Positions 1 to 6,072 of a stretch of DNA of 6,218 nucleotides are shown one piece after another. Positions within the stretch are counted from its first letter, which is position 1. Every line of letters begins with the position of its first letter. Origin of the DNA: Candidatus Latescibacterota bacterium (GTDB taxonomy: Bacteria; Blakebacterota; Blakebacteria; Blakebacterales; Blakebacteraceae); NCBI GenBank assembly GCA_023135015.1, contig JAGLTZ010000320.1, positions 1-6,218 of the forward strand. Reading direction: 5' to 3'. The position numbers and the translations under genes are program-made. A model generated the notes under the pieces. It had not been told where the DNA came from. It saw only the letters and a program-made list of their open reading frames with translations, and searched no databases.

Positions 1-495
1 CAGACCGACGCGGCCATTAATCCGGGCAACTCGGGCGGACCGCTCGTGAACACGCTCGGAGAGGTCGTGGGTATCAACTCCTTCATACTCTCACAGAGCG
101 GTGGCTCGGTGGGCATAGGATTCGCCATTCCTATCAACCAGGCCAAAGAGGCCCTTGACCAGGTCAAAAACTACGGCCATATCCGCAGGGCATGGACTGG
201 ATTGCAGACAGATGACAACAGCTGGTGGTATGTAAGGTCCTATGGTGTGAGAAATGAAAGAGGTATCGTAATCACTGACGTGGAACCGGGAAGTCCTGCA
301 TCAGAGGCCGGTCTGAAGGGGGGTGCGCTTATCGTGGCCGTTGACGGAAGCGAAATGAGACGCAACCAGGAACTTGAGACAATACTCTTAAAGTCCGAGA
401 TCGGTGATACTATTACCCTCGAATACTACCCATACAGGGCTACACGCAAACGAACCACGGTCCTGACGATAGGTGAAGAGCCGCCCGGCAAGTAA
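1..495 (+). CDS. HtrA/Deg-family serine protease, C-terminal part (5' end outside window)
   Basis: This is the C-terminal 164 residues of a trypsin-like HtrA/Deg protease, an envelope protease/chaperone that degrades misfolded proteins. The reading frame is open from base 1, so the gene starts upstream; the GTG at 46 is an internal valine codon, not a start. Residues 2-15 of the fragment include the family signature around the nucleophile, NPGNSGGPL, with the catalytic serine at residue 11 (codon 31-33). The rest of the protease fold follows (VGINSF, then GIGFAIPI at about 38-45). One PDZ domain spans about residues 64-158, with [23 protein letters not shown] and IVAVDG. The protein ends right after this PDZ, so it has one PDZ like DegS/HtrA rather than two like DegP. 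The catalytic His and Asp and any signal peptide or anchor lie upstream and cannot be checked. The purB gene follows after 18 nt. The family call is firm; the choice among DegP, DegQ, DegS and HtrA is not possible. Confidence 0.95.
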   Translation, partial: QTDAAINPGNSGGPLVNTLGEVVGINSFILSQSGGSVGIGFAIPINQAKEALDQVKNYGHIRRAWTGLQTDDNSWWYVRSYGVRNERGIVITDVEPGSPASEAGLKGGALIVAVDGSEMRRNQELETILLKSEIGDTITLEYYPYRATRKRTTVLTIGEEPPGK

Positions 496-513
496 CGCAA
501 AGGAAACTGATAG

Positions 514-1812
514 ATGATTGAGCGCTACACCCGACCGGCAATGGGCCGGATCTGGAGTGATGAGCATAGATACGAGACATGGCTGCAGGTGGAGCTTCTG
601 GCCTGCGAGGCCCAGCGGGACCTGGGACGGATTCCGGCCGAGGCAGTGGAGGTCATAAAAGCCAAGGCGGGTTTTGATATCAAGCGGATCGAGGAGATCG
701 AAGCGGAAGTCCGCCATGATGTGATCGCCTTCCTGACCAGTGTCGCAGAGCATGTCGGACCCGAGAGCCGGTACATTCACCTTGGCATGACCTCATATGA
801 TATGTCGGATACGGCGCTGGGCCTGCGCCTGAAGGAAGCTGGGGAACTACTGCTGGAAGGATTGGACTCTTTGAGAGAGGCGGTCGGCAAACGGGCCGTG
901 GAGCACAAGGATACGATCTGCGTGGGACGCACGCACGGTGTGCACGCGGAGCCGACCACCTTCGGTTTGAAGCTGTCCGTCTATTACGATGAACTGCGAC
1001 GCCATCGCCAGCGCCTGACAGACGCGATAGGAGATGTCGCAGCCGGGAAGATATCGGGTGCGGTCGGCACGTTCGCACACCTTGAGCCGGAAGTCGAAGC
1101 GTATGTGTGTAAAAATCTGGGTCTGGACCCGGCGCCGGCCAGCACCCAGATCCTTCAGCGAGACCGTCACGCCTATTTCCTCTCCGTGCTGGCGGGCATA
1201 GGAACTACAGTTGGCAAACTGGCTACAGAGATCCGGAACCTGCAGCGGACAGAGATCCTGGAGGTTGAGGAGGGATTCAAAAAAGGCCAGAAAGGCTCTT
1301 CGGCCATGCCCCACAAACGAAATCCGATAGTCTGTGAGCGCGTTACGGGTATGGCCAGGCTGCTGTTGGGATGGGCGTTGGTAGGTTTCGAAAATGTGGC
1401 TCTCTGGCACGAGCGTGACCTTACCAACAGTGCACCCGAGCGGGTCATATTGCCTGACAGCTGCATAGCCCTCGACTACATGCTGGCCAAGATGACGGAT
1501 GTTGTAGACGGCATGGTTGTGTACCCAGAACAGATGCGCACGAATCTTGAGGCGACGGGGGGGCTGATCTTCAGTCAGGAGGTGCTGCTGGCCCTGGTGA
1601 ATAAGGGTATGACCAGGGAAGAGGCATATGACGTCGTTCAGGAAAATGCGATGGAGGCGCGGGATAAGAAGGAGAAGACGTTCAGGGAGCTCATCGACAT
1701 GGACAGCCGGGTTACAGAGAGGCTTTCAGCCGACGAAATCGAAGCATGTTTCGAGGCCCGCAGACATCTGTCGCATGTGGATACCATTTTGGGGCGCGTC
1801 GGGTTGCATTAG
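514..1812 (+). CDS. purB: Adenylosuccinate lyase
   Basis: Cytosolic enzyme of purine synthesis. It cleaves SAICAR to AICAR plus fumarate, and adenylosuccinate to AMP plus fumarate. The 432-residue length matches the Bacillus-type enzyme (about 431). The fumarase/aspartase superfamily signature GSSAMPHKRNP lies at residues 261-271. Residues equivalent to those shown by mutagenesis in the Bacillus subtilis enzyme appear at the same numbers: His68 (RHDV), His89 (IHLGMTS), His141 (GRTHGVHAEP), Lys268 and Glu275. The flexible signature loop carries the serines at 262-263. The ATG at 514 begins MIERYTRPAMGRIW, a normal N-terminus for the family, and AGGA at 501-504 serves as ribosome binding site. 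It lies 18 nt after the HtrA-type gene and 17 nt before psd, so transcription is probably shared. No anomaly is seen; the long antisense frames over this gene are shadows of its codon use. Confidence 0.98.
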   Translation: MIERYTRPAMGRIWSDEHRYETWLQVELLACEAQRDLGRIPAEAVEVIKAKAGFDIKRIEEIEAEVRHDVIAFLTSVAEHVGPESRYIHLGMTSYDMSDTALGLRLKEAGELLLEGLDSLREAVGKRAVEHKDTICVGRTHGVHAEPTTFGLKLSVYYDELRRHRQRLTDAIGDVAAGKISGAVGTFAHLEPEVEAYVCKNLGLDPAPASTQILQRDRHAYFLSVLAGIGTTVGKLATEIRNLQRTEILEVEEGFKKGQKGSSAMPHKRNPIVCERVTGMARLLLGWALVGFENVALWHERDLTNSAPERVILPDSCIALDYMLAKMTDVVDGMVVYPEQMRTNLEATGGLIFSQEVLLALVNKGMTREEAYDVVQENAMEARDKKEKTFRELIDMDSRVTERLSADEIEACFEARRHLSHVDTILGRVGLH

Positions 1813-1817
1813 CACCC

Positions 1818-1823
1818 GGAGAG
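1818..1823 (+). promoter_or_regulatory. Ribosome binding site that fixes the psd start
   Basis: GGAGAG sits 6 nt before the GTG at 1830. This supports a GTG start outside purB over the in-frame ATG at 1746, which would overlap purB by 67 nt and add a non-family N-terminus. Confidence 0.75.
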
Positions 1824-1829
1824 CATGCT

Positions 1830-2486
1830 GTGCGTATAGCACGTGGTGGAGGGATCTTCTTATCCGGTGCGCTGGGACTTTTTGCCGCCGTCTTCCTGAT
1901 ATGGTGGACAGGTATATTACCATTGCCTGTGTGGCTGGTACTCGGCACATCTATCTGCCTGTTCTCATTCCTCTGTTTCTTCCGTGACCCGGAACGGGAG
2001 CCACCTCCGGGGCTGAGAGCCGAGGTTGCTGTATCGCCCGCCGACGGAAAGGTAGTGGAGGCCAAGAACAATGGTAACGGACCCCTGCTTGCTGTTTATC
2101 TACGGCTGAGCGATGTACATGTGGTCCGTATGCCTCTCTCCTGTGAGGTTAAAGAGATCGTGCTTAAGGCCGGGAGCCATCGTCGGGCCGGATCTGAGGG
2201 TGCGTCGGCAAACGCACGTCTGGTGATGGAGTGCATGACGCCGTGGGGTGATATGGCCGTCAGCCAGGTCACAGGGTTGCTGGCCCGCCGTATAGTCCCC
2301 TATCTTAATGATCACGTGAAGTGTGAACGCGGGGAACGTATTGGGCTGATCCGATTCGGAAGCAGGGTTGAAGTGGTATTCCCGAGAGGGTATCGGCTCA
2401 TTGCAAAGAAGGGATCACTGGTACGAGCCGGAGTAACGCCTGTTGCCGAACCGGATCGTGAGTCGATTCCGCCTGAGGTCAGTTGA
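1830..2486 (+). CDS. psd: Phosphatidylserine decarboxylase proenzyme, short type
   Basis: Membrane-associated pyruvoyl enzyme that decarboxylates phosphatidylserine to phosphatidylethanolamine. From the GTG at 1830 it is 218 residues, typical of the short (archaeal/Gram-positive/rhizobial) class, and begins VRIARGGG like the family's MRIAREG. Two hydrophobic stretches lie at about residues 9-25 and 29-51, followed by FFRDPER (50-56). Known Psd landmarks are present: SPADG with Asp72, DVHVVRMP with His97, and IRFGSRVEV, where the chain is expected to cleave itself between Gly177 and Ser178. Ser178 would become the pyruvoyl group of the small alpha chain, and Asp72/His97/Ser178 form the usual triad. 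The segment GSHRRAG..GASANAR (115-130) is looser than the common KAS.NER form. The next gene encodes the enzyme that makes its substrate. An archaetidylserine decarboxylase role is conceivable from sequence alone but unlikely in a bacterium. Confidence 0.94.
   Translation: MRIARGGGIFLSGALGLFAAVFLIWWTGILPLPVWLVLGTSICLFSFLCFFRDPEREPPPGLRAEVAVSPADGKVVEAKNNGNGPLLAVYLRLSDVHVVRMPLSCEVKEIVLKAGSHRRAGSEGASANARLVMECMTPWGDMAVSQVTGLLARRIVPYLNDHVKCERGERIGLIRFGSRVEVVFPRGYRLIAKKGSLVRAGVTPVAEPDRESIPPEVS
2475..2479 (+). promoter_or_regulatory. Ribosome binding site for pssA, inside the end of psd
   Basis: GAGGT lies 9 nt before the ATG at 2489 but only 3 nt before the in-frame TTG at 2483. The spacing favours the ATG. 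The TTG overlaps the psd stop (TTGA, 2483-2486). Confidence 0.6.
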
Positions 2487-2488
2487 AT

Positions 2489-3226
2489 ATGTGGCCAATC
2501 CTGCTGACAGCCGGAAACCTGCTCCTCGGATTTGCGGCCATCATGATGATGACACTTCCCCAGGCTATCGGGTTGGGCCAGCCGCATCTGGTCACGGCGG
2601 TATGGCTTATCGTAATGGCGGGAGTCCTCGACGCCATCGACGGCCCTGTTGCCAGATGGGGTGGGAGAGAACCTACACCCTGGGGCCGTGAATTCGATTC
2701 ACTTGCAGATCTGGTCTCTTTCGGACTCGCACCGGTAGTGCTCATCGGCGTTGCCATTCCAGCGGGACTTCAGCTGCCGTCGGTCTTTTGGGGTGCTCTT
2801 TATGTGATGGCCGGTACCTGGAGATTGGCCAGATTCATCTGGTCTGGATCGAAGGCGCCGAGCGGGCGGTTCGAAGGATTGCCGATAACGGGAGCAGGGC
2901 TGGCAATTGCGGCCTTCTGGCTCTTCGAAGAGACACTCTGGGGTAGTGTAGTTCATCCCCCGGCCGCTTATATAATGCTTTGCGCCTGTTCACTGTTGAT
3001 GGTTAGCCGGATTGAATATGAGAAGTTCCCGGGATTGGGCCGGCACGAGAGGCGTAATGGCGTGAAGTGGTGGATAGCCGCGGCAGCAATCGCGCTTATA
3101 GTAATAAAACCAGCGCTTGTAGGTTTCCCCATAGCCCTCCTCTATCTGGGGCATGGGCCGATCCGGGCGCTTCTTCACATGACACTTGCCGGTGCAGGGA
3201 TCCGGCAAGGTGGCAATGGGGGCTGA
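2489..3226 (+). CDS. pssA: CDP-diacylglycerol-serine O-phosphatidyltransferase (phosphatidylserine synthase)
   Basis: Integral membrane enzyme that joins CDP-diacylglycerol and L-serine to give phosphatidylserine and CMP, the first step of PE synthesis. It is a 245-residue CDP-alcohol phosphatidyltransferase of the type II class. The N-terminus WPILLTAGNLLLGF resembles the family's PNLLTLGNLLCGF. The catalytic metal-binding motif runs from Asp48/Asp51-Gly52 through Ala55-Arg56 to Gly66, Asp70 and Asp74, ending in DSLADLVSFG, which is typical of phosphatidylserine synthases. Nine residues separate Arg56 from Gly66, where the usual pattern has seven or eight. Several further hydrophobic segments follow, at about 83-97, 101-114, 129-145, 153-170 and 190-220. 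ATG 2489 is preferred over TTG 2483 by ribosome-binding-site spacing. It starts 2 nt after psd, so translation is probably coupled, and its product is the substrate of Psd. Confidence 0.94.
   Translation: MWPILLTAGNLLLGFAAIMMMTLPQAIGLGQPHLVTAVWLIVMAGVLDAIDGPVARWGGREPTPWGREFDSLADLVSFGLAPVVLIGVAIPAGLQLPSVFWGALYVMAGTWRLARFIWSGSKAPSGRFEGLPITGAGLAIAAFWLFEETLWGSVVHPPAAYIMLCACSLLMVSRIEYEKFPGLGRHERRNGVKWWIAAAAIALIVIKPALVGFPIALLYLGHGPIRALLHMTLAGAGIRQGGNGG
3218..3222 (+). promoter_or_regulatory. Ribosome binding site for the DUF4321-type gene
   Basis: A GGGGG run lies 6 nt before the ATG at 3229, inside the last codons of pssA. It supports this internal ATG over the longer in-frame reading from 3067, which would overlap pssA by 160 nt. 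Confidence 0.5.
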
Positions 3227-3228
3227 TT

Positions 3229-3495
3229 ATGACGCGAAATCGTCGCATCGGTGTCCTTTTCCTCTGGTTGGTATGCGGGGCGGTTGTAGGTTCGCTGCTG
3301 GGGGAGCTTCTGGGGCTGATACTGCCAGAGGGTGTGGTTCGACAATTCTTCCTTGCCGCAGCGAGCATCGGTTTCGGCCCGGCAACGGTCGACCTCGCCG
3401 TGATAAGCATCACGGTCGGATTCAGGCTAACGATAAATGTAGTTGGTGTACTCGGCATCCTGTTTGCAGCATACTACTTCCGCTGGTTCCGATAG
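3229..3495 (+). CDS. Small two-helix membrane protein, DUF4321 type
   Basis: An 88-residue protein of unknown function. It begins with a short basic head, MTRNRR, then a hydrophobic segment at about residues 7-31 with a glycine-rich GSLLGELLG stretch, then LPEGVVRQFF (32-41). A central part contains IGFGPATVDL and ISITVGFRLTIN (47-70), and a second hydrophobic segment lies at about 70-84 before YFRWFR. Length, order and these phrases match my recollection of the DUF4321 family (small proteins of Firmicutes and several uncultured phyla), which has no assigned role. Both ends are basic, so both may face the cytoplasm; this is inferred from the positive-inside rule. It starts 2 nt after pssA and precedes tatA by 48 nt, so it sits between membrane-lipid and protein-export genes, consistent with an envelope role that remains unproven. 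Confidence 0.85.
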   Translation: MTRNRRIGVLFLWLVCGAVVGSLLGELLGLILPEGVVRQFFLAAASIGFGPATVDLAVISITVGFRLTINVVGVLGILFAAYYFRWFR

Positions 3496-3512
3496 CCGGG
3501 AGAGCCCGGTTA
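3493..3512 (+). other. Hairpin over the stop codon of the DUF4321-type gene
   Basis: TAGCCGGG (3493-3500) pairs with CCCGGTTA (3505-3512) around an AGAG loop. The stem is 8 bp with one G-T wobble, and its left arm contains the TAG stop. No T-run follows, so it is not a standard intrinsic terminator. It may act on mRNA stability or partial termination before tatA, or be chance. Confidence 0.4.
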
Positions 3513-3530
3513 GAGTCCAAGGCACTGGCA

Positions 3531-3536
3531 AGGAGG
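3531..3536 (+). promoter_or_regulatory. Strong ribosome binding site for tatA
   Basis: A full AGGAGG lies 7 nt before the ATG at 3544, one of the two strongest Shine-Dalgarno matches in the window. It suggests high and independent translation of the Tat subunit, as expected for a protein that forms large oligomers. Confidence 0.85.
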
Positions 3537-3543
3537 CGTCGAG

Positions 3544-3849
3544 ATGGGCGGCATAGGTACACAGGAGATATTTATTCTGTTGCTTCTAGCCCTGGTCTTT
3601 TTCGGCTCGAAGAAGCTTCCCGAGATTGCCCGGGGGTTGGGAAAGGGAATGGCGGAATTCAGGAAAGCCGCCAGAGACGTCCAGTTCGAAATCACCAGGG
3701 AAATCGAACGAGCTTCCACTGACGACTCGAAGAAGGAACCGCTCCCGCCCAAGTCACAGGAACTCACAGACAAGAATTCGGAAACAGCCGGCTCTGATGA
3801 AGATGAAGGCACGGTTCCGGAGGGAGACCGCACAGGGAATAATGGATGA
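3544..3849 (+). CDS. tatA: Twin-arginine translocase subunit TatA/TatE family
   Basis: A 101-residue pore-forming subunit of the Tat pathway, which exports folded proteins across the inner membrane. It shows the family layout: a short N-terminus, one membrane helix at about residues 6-20, the hinge FFGSKKLPE (19-27), an amphipathic helix with Gly33 and Phe39 (GMAEFRKAARD), and then a long polar tail (about 57-101) rich in Asp, Glu, Ser and Lys. Phe20-Gly21 and Phe39 fall at the positions conserved in Escherichia coli TatA. Position 8 is Glu, as in E. coli TatB, where E. coli TatA has Gln. The stretch DVQFEITREIE (45-55) also recalls TatB's VQNELTQEL. It could therefore serve as a combined TatA/B in a minimal system, but this is inference. 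No tatC is in the window. coaE begins 6 nt after its stop. Confidence 0.93.
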   Translation: MGGIGTQEIFILLLLALVFFGSKKLPEIARGLGKGMAEFRKAARDVQFEITREIERASTDDSKKEPLPPKSQELTDKNSETAGSDEDEGTVPEGDRTGNNG

Positions 3850-3855
3850 CGGCTC

Positions 3856-4449
3856 ATGAGACTGGTATGTCTTACGGGCGGTATCGCCAGCGGAAAGACC
3901 ACCGTGGGCAGGGTATTTGCCGAAATGGGCTCCCATGTGGAGAATGCAGACGAGCTGGCGAAATCTCTTGCGGCTACCCCTCAGATTCGTAAAGCGCTCA
4001 CCGAGGCTCTGGGGCGATCATTCTACACTCCGGCAGGGGAGCTAAAGCGCCTGGAGCTGGCGGCATACATCTTCAACCATCCCGAAGCTCTGCAGAAGGT
4101 TAACTCCCTCATTCATCCCCGCGTTATCGCCGAACTTGAACACCGCTACGAACAGATCAAGGATATACACGGCTGCTTCGTGGTGGAAACGGCGCTGGCG
4201 GTGGAAACAGGCTATGCGGACACCTTTGAGGTCGTCATCGCTGTCGCGGCATCCCGTGCGGAAAGACTCCGCCGTCTTGTAGATATGGAAGAGCTCTCAC
4301 CCGATCAGGCCGCAGCTCGGATGGCCGCCCAGCTGCCGCAGGAGGAGATAATAAAGAGGGCCGACTACATTCTGGAAAACGACGGCTCCATCGAGGAGCT
4401 GGAAGAGAAGGCTAGGGCACTTTACGAAAAGCTGTGTAAAGATGAGTGA
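3856..4449 (+). CDS. coaE: Dephospho-CoA kinase
   Basis: Cytosolic P-loop kinase for the last step of coenzyme A synthesis: ATP-dependent phosphorylation of the 3'-hydroxyl of dephospho-CoA. At 197 residues the length is normal. The Walker A loop is TGGIASGKT (7-15). The NAD at 30-32 matches the family's DAD; the second acidic residue, Asp32, aligns with catalytic-site Asp33 of E. coli CoaE. LIHPRV (85-90) is the conserved HP motif, and [15 protein letters not shown] (147-161) is the lid region with Arg155. [14 protein letters not shown] (169-182) is the standard C-terminal motif. Several usually conserved positions differ: Asn30 for Asp, TALAVE for the PLLFE motif, and Met144 where an Arg is common. 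The ATG at 3856 is the only start that keeps the MRLVCLTGG opening. It sits 6 nt after tatA and overlaps the next gene by 8 nt. The downstream enzyme uses CoA thioesters, a loose metabolic link. Confidence 0.94.
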   Translation: MRLVCLTGGIASGKTTVGRVFAEMGSHVENADELAKSLAATPQIRKALTEALGRSFYTPAGELKRLELAAYIFNHPEALQKVNSLIHPRVIAELEHRYEQIKDIHGCFVVETALAVETGYADTFEVVIAVAASRAERLRRLVDMEELSPDQAAARMAAQLPQEEIIKRADYILENDGSIEELEEKARALYEKLCKDE

Positions 4450-5992
4450 TCACGATCGGATAGAGCGGTTGAAGGAAATGCGCGATAAGGCGATGCTTGG
4501 GGGTGGAGATGAGAGGATCGAGCAGCAGCACGGGAAGGGTAAGCTCACCGCAAGGGAACGGCTCGACCTGCTTCTGGATGAAAACACCTTCGTGGAACAG
4601 GATATGTTCGTCACCCACCGGGCCACCGGGTTCGGGATGGAGAACCAGAAGATTCTGGGGGATGGAGTCGTCACCGGCTACGGCAAGGTGAATGGAAGGC
4701 TGGTATTCGTTTTCAGCCAGGATTTCACGGTATTCGGCGGTTCGTTGTCAGAGTCACACGCCGAAAAAATCTGCAAGCTTATGGATACGGCCATGCGTGT
4801 TGGTGCGCCAGTGATCGGGCTGAACGATTCCGGTGGTGCACGGATTCAGGAAGGGGTGGTAAGCCTCGGGGGGTACGCCGAAATATTCCTTCGCAACACT
4901 CTGGCAAGCGGGGTGATCCCTCAGATCAGCGCTGTACTGGGTCCGTGCGCGGGTGGGGCGGTGTACAGCCCCGCAATCACAGACTTCATAATCATGGCCA
5001 GGAACACTTCTTACATGTTCGTGACCGGGCCCAGCGTGGTTAAGACGGTGACCCACGAAGACGTTACATTTGAAGAACTTGGAGGGGCGGATGCCCACGC
5101 TACAACCTCGGGGGTTGCTCACTTCGCCGTTGATAACGAGGTGGAGGCACTCGAGACCGTCCGAAAACTGCTTTCATTCATACCTGGGAACAACAGGGAG
5201 GATCCGCCGAGGATCGACAGCGACGACCCGATAGATCGTGAAGAGGAGGACCTGGATTCGCTGGTGCCGGAAAATCCGAACAAGCCGTACGACATGCTCG
5301 ATGTAATCCGCCGAATCGTGGACCACGGGGACTTCTTCGAGGTCCATAAGAATTACGCCCGCAATATCATCGTCGGTTTTGCCAGGATGGACGGGCGGCC
5401 GTTAGGTATAGTGGCAAACCAGCCGGCCCATCTTGCTGGTGTGCTGGACATCAGTTCGTCGCTGAAGGGAGCCCGGTTCATCCGCTTCTGCGACGCGTTC
5501 AATATTCCGTTAATCACTTTCGTGGATGTGCCCGGATTCCTTCCCGGTCTCGAGCAGGAGCACGGCGGGATAATCAAACACGGTGCCAAGCTTCTCTATG
5601 CCTACTGCGAGGCGACAGTTCCCAAACTGACCGTCATCACGCGCAAGGCGTATGGAGGGGCGTACGATGTCATGAACTCCAAGCACATCAGGGGTGATGT
5701 GAACCTGGCATGGCCTACGGCGGAGATAGCGGTCATGGGTCCTAAAGGAGCGGTTGAGATCATCTTCAGGAAAGAGATCGCCAAGGGAGAAGATCCTGGA
5801 GCGGTTGCAGAAAGGCATGCCGAGGAATACAGGGAAATATTCGCGAATCCATTCATTGCAGCACAGAGAGGTTATATAGACGATATTATAGAGCCGCGCT
5901 CAACGCGGCGTCGCCTGATCGAGGCGCTGATGATGCTGGAGACCAAGGTGGACAGGAACCCGCCGAAAAAGCACGGCAATATTCCACTTTAA
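4442..5992 (+). CDS. Acyl-CoA carboxylase carboxyltransferase (propionyl-CoA carboxylase beta / methylmalonyl-CoA decarboxylase alpha type)
   Basis: A 516-residue biotin-dependent carboxyltransferase of the crotonase superfamily that moves CO2 between carboxybiotin and an acyl-CoA. It could be the beta subunit of propionyl-CoA carboxylase (PccB) or the alpha subunit of Na+-pumping methylmalonyl-CoA decarboxylase (MmdA); these are hard to separate by sequence. The N-terminal half has [14 protein letters not shown] (91-104), [12 protein letters not shown] (128-139) and [12 protein letters not shown] (167-178). Gly171-Gly172 form the first oxyanion hole. The C-terminal half has VDVPGFLPG (361-369) and [10 protein letters not shown] (402-411), where Gly406-Ala407 form the second oxyanion hole. 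Asp409 matches Asp422 of Streptomyces coelicolor PccB, linked to propionyl-CoA preference. The end HGNIPL is typical. The ATG at 4442 overlaps coaE in ATGAGTGA with no clear ribosome binding site, suggesting coupled re-initiation. No biotin carboxylase, biotin carrier or decarboxylase beta subunit is in the window. Confidence 0.95.
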   Translation: MSDHDRIERLKEMRDKAMLGGGDERIEQQHGKGKLTARERLDLLLDENTFVEQDMFVTHRATGFGMENQKILGDGVVTGYGKVNGRLVFVFSQDFTVFGGSLSESHAEKICKLMDTAMRVGAPVIGLNDSGGARIQEGVVSLGGYAEIFLRNTLASGVIPQISAVLGPCAGGAVYSPAITDFIIMARNTSYMFVTGPSVVKTVTHEDVTFEELGGADAHATTSGVAHFAVDNEVEALETVRKLLSFIPGNNREDPPRIDSDDPIDREEEDLDSLVPENPNKPYDMLDVIRRIVDHGDFFEVHKNYARNIIVGFARMDGRPLGIVANQPAHLAGVLDISSSLKGARFIRFCDAFNIPLITFVDVPGFLPGLEQEHGGIIKHGAKLLYAYCEATVPKLTVITRKAYGGAYDVMNSKHIRGDVNLAWPTAEIAVMGPKGAVEIIFRKEIAKGEDPGAVAERHAEEYREIFANPFIAAQRGYIDDIIEPRSTRRRLIEALMMLETKVDRNPPKKHGNIPL

Positions 5993-6060
5993 AGATCTTT
6001 TCTCCGCTTGGTCGCGACCGGTTACCTGACCGGAATTGACAGGGCAACCCGGTCGATGAA
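5993..6060. repeat. Intergenic cluster of short palindromes and GACCGG repeats
   Basis: The 80-nt gap after the carboxyltransferase gene holds several symmetric elements. AAAGATCTTT (5991-6000) and GGTCGCGACC (6010-6019) are perfect 10-bp palindromes. GACCGG occurs at 6016-6021 and 6028-6033 with its inverse CCGGTC at 6049-6054, allowing alternative small stems (for example 6018-6022 with 6029-6033). No T-run follows any stem, so a standard intrinsic terminator is not supported. An operator or a leader hairpin for the next gene is possible. I see no clear -35/-10 pair. Confidence 0.45.
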
Positions 6061-6067
6061 GGGAGGT
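6061..6067 (+). promoter_or_regulatory. Ribosome binding site fixing the TTG start of the aminotransferase
   Basis: GGGAGGT contains a full GGAGG whose last base lies 6 nt before the TTG at 6073. The next in-frame ATG (6100) falls within the conserved MGPGPSN motif and has no such site. Confidence 0.8.
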
Positions 6068-6072
6068 GCATA

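Noticed and set aside
847..1410. Open frame of 187 codons on the - strand inside purB
   Set aside because: It lies wholly opposite a clear purB sequence, has no ribosome binding site or recognisable domain, and is explained by the codon use of the sense gene.
1746..1829. Upstream ATG extension of psd overlapping purB by 67 nt
   Set aside because: The added 28 residues are unlike any Psd N-terminus, while GTG 1830 has a good ribosome binding site and gives the VRIARGGG family start.
3067..3228. N-terminal extension of the DUF4321-type gene into pssA
   Set aside because: The extra residues are an out-of-frame reading of pssA; the internal ATG 3229 gives the normal family length and basic head.
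3186..3722. 178-codon + strand frame across the DUF4321-type gene and tatA
   Set aside because: It runs out of frame through two recognisable genes and its product is arginine/glycine-rich without any known motif.
4754..5818. Several - strand open frames opposite the carboxyltransferase gene
   Set aside because: All are antisense to a full-length conserved gene and show no family features or plausible start sites.
5986..6003. Possible intrinsic terminator using the T-run in AAAGATCTTTTC
   Set aside because: The palindrome is AT-rich, very short and has no GC stem before the T-run, so it does not meet the usual form of an intrinsic terminator.
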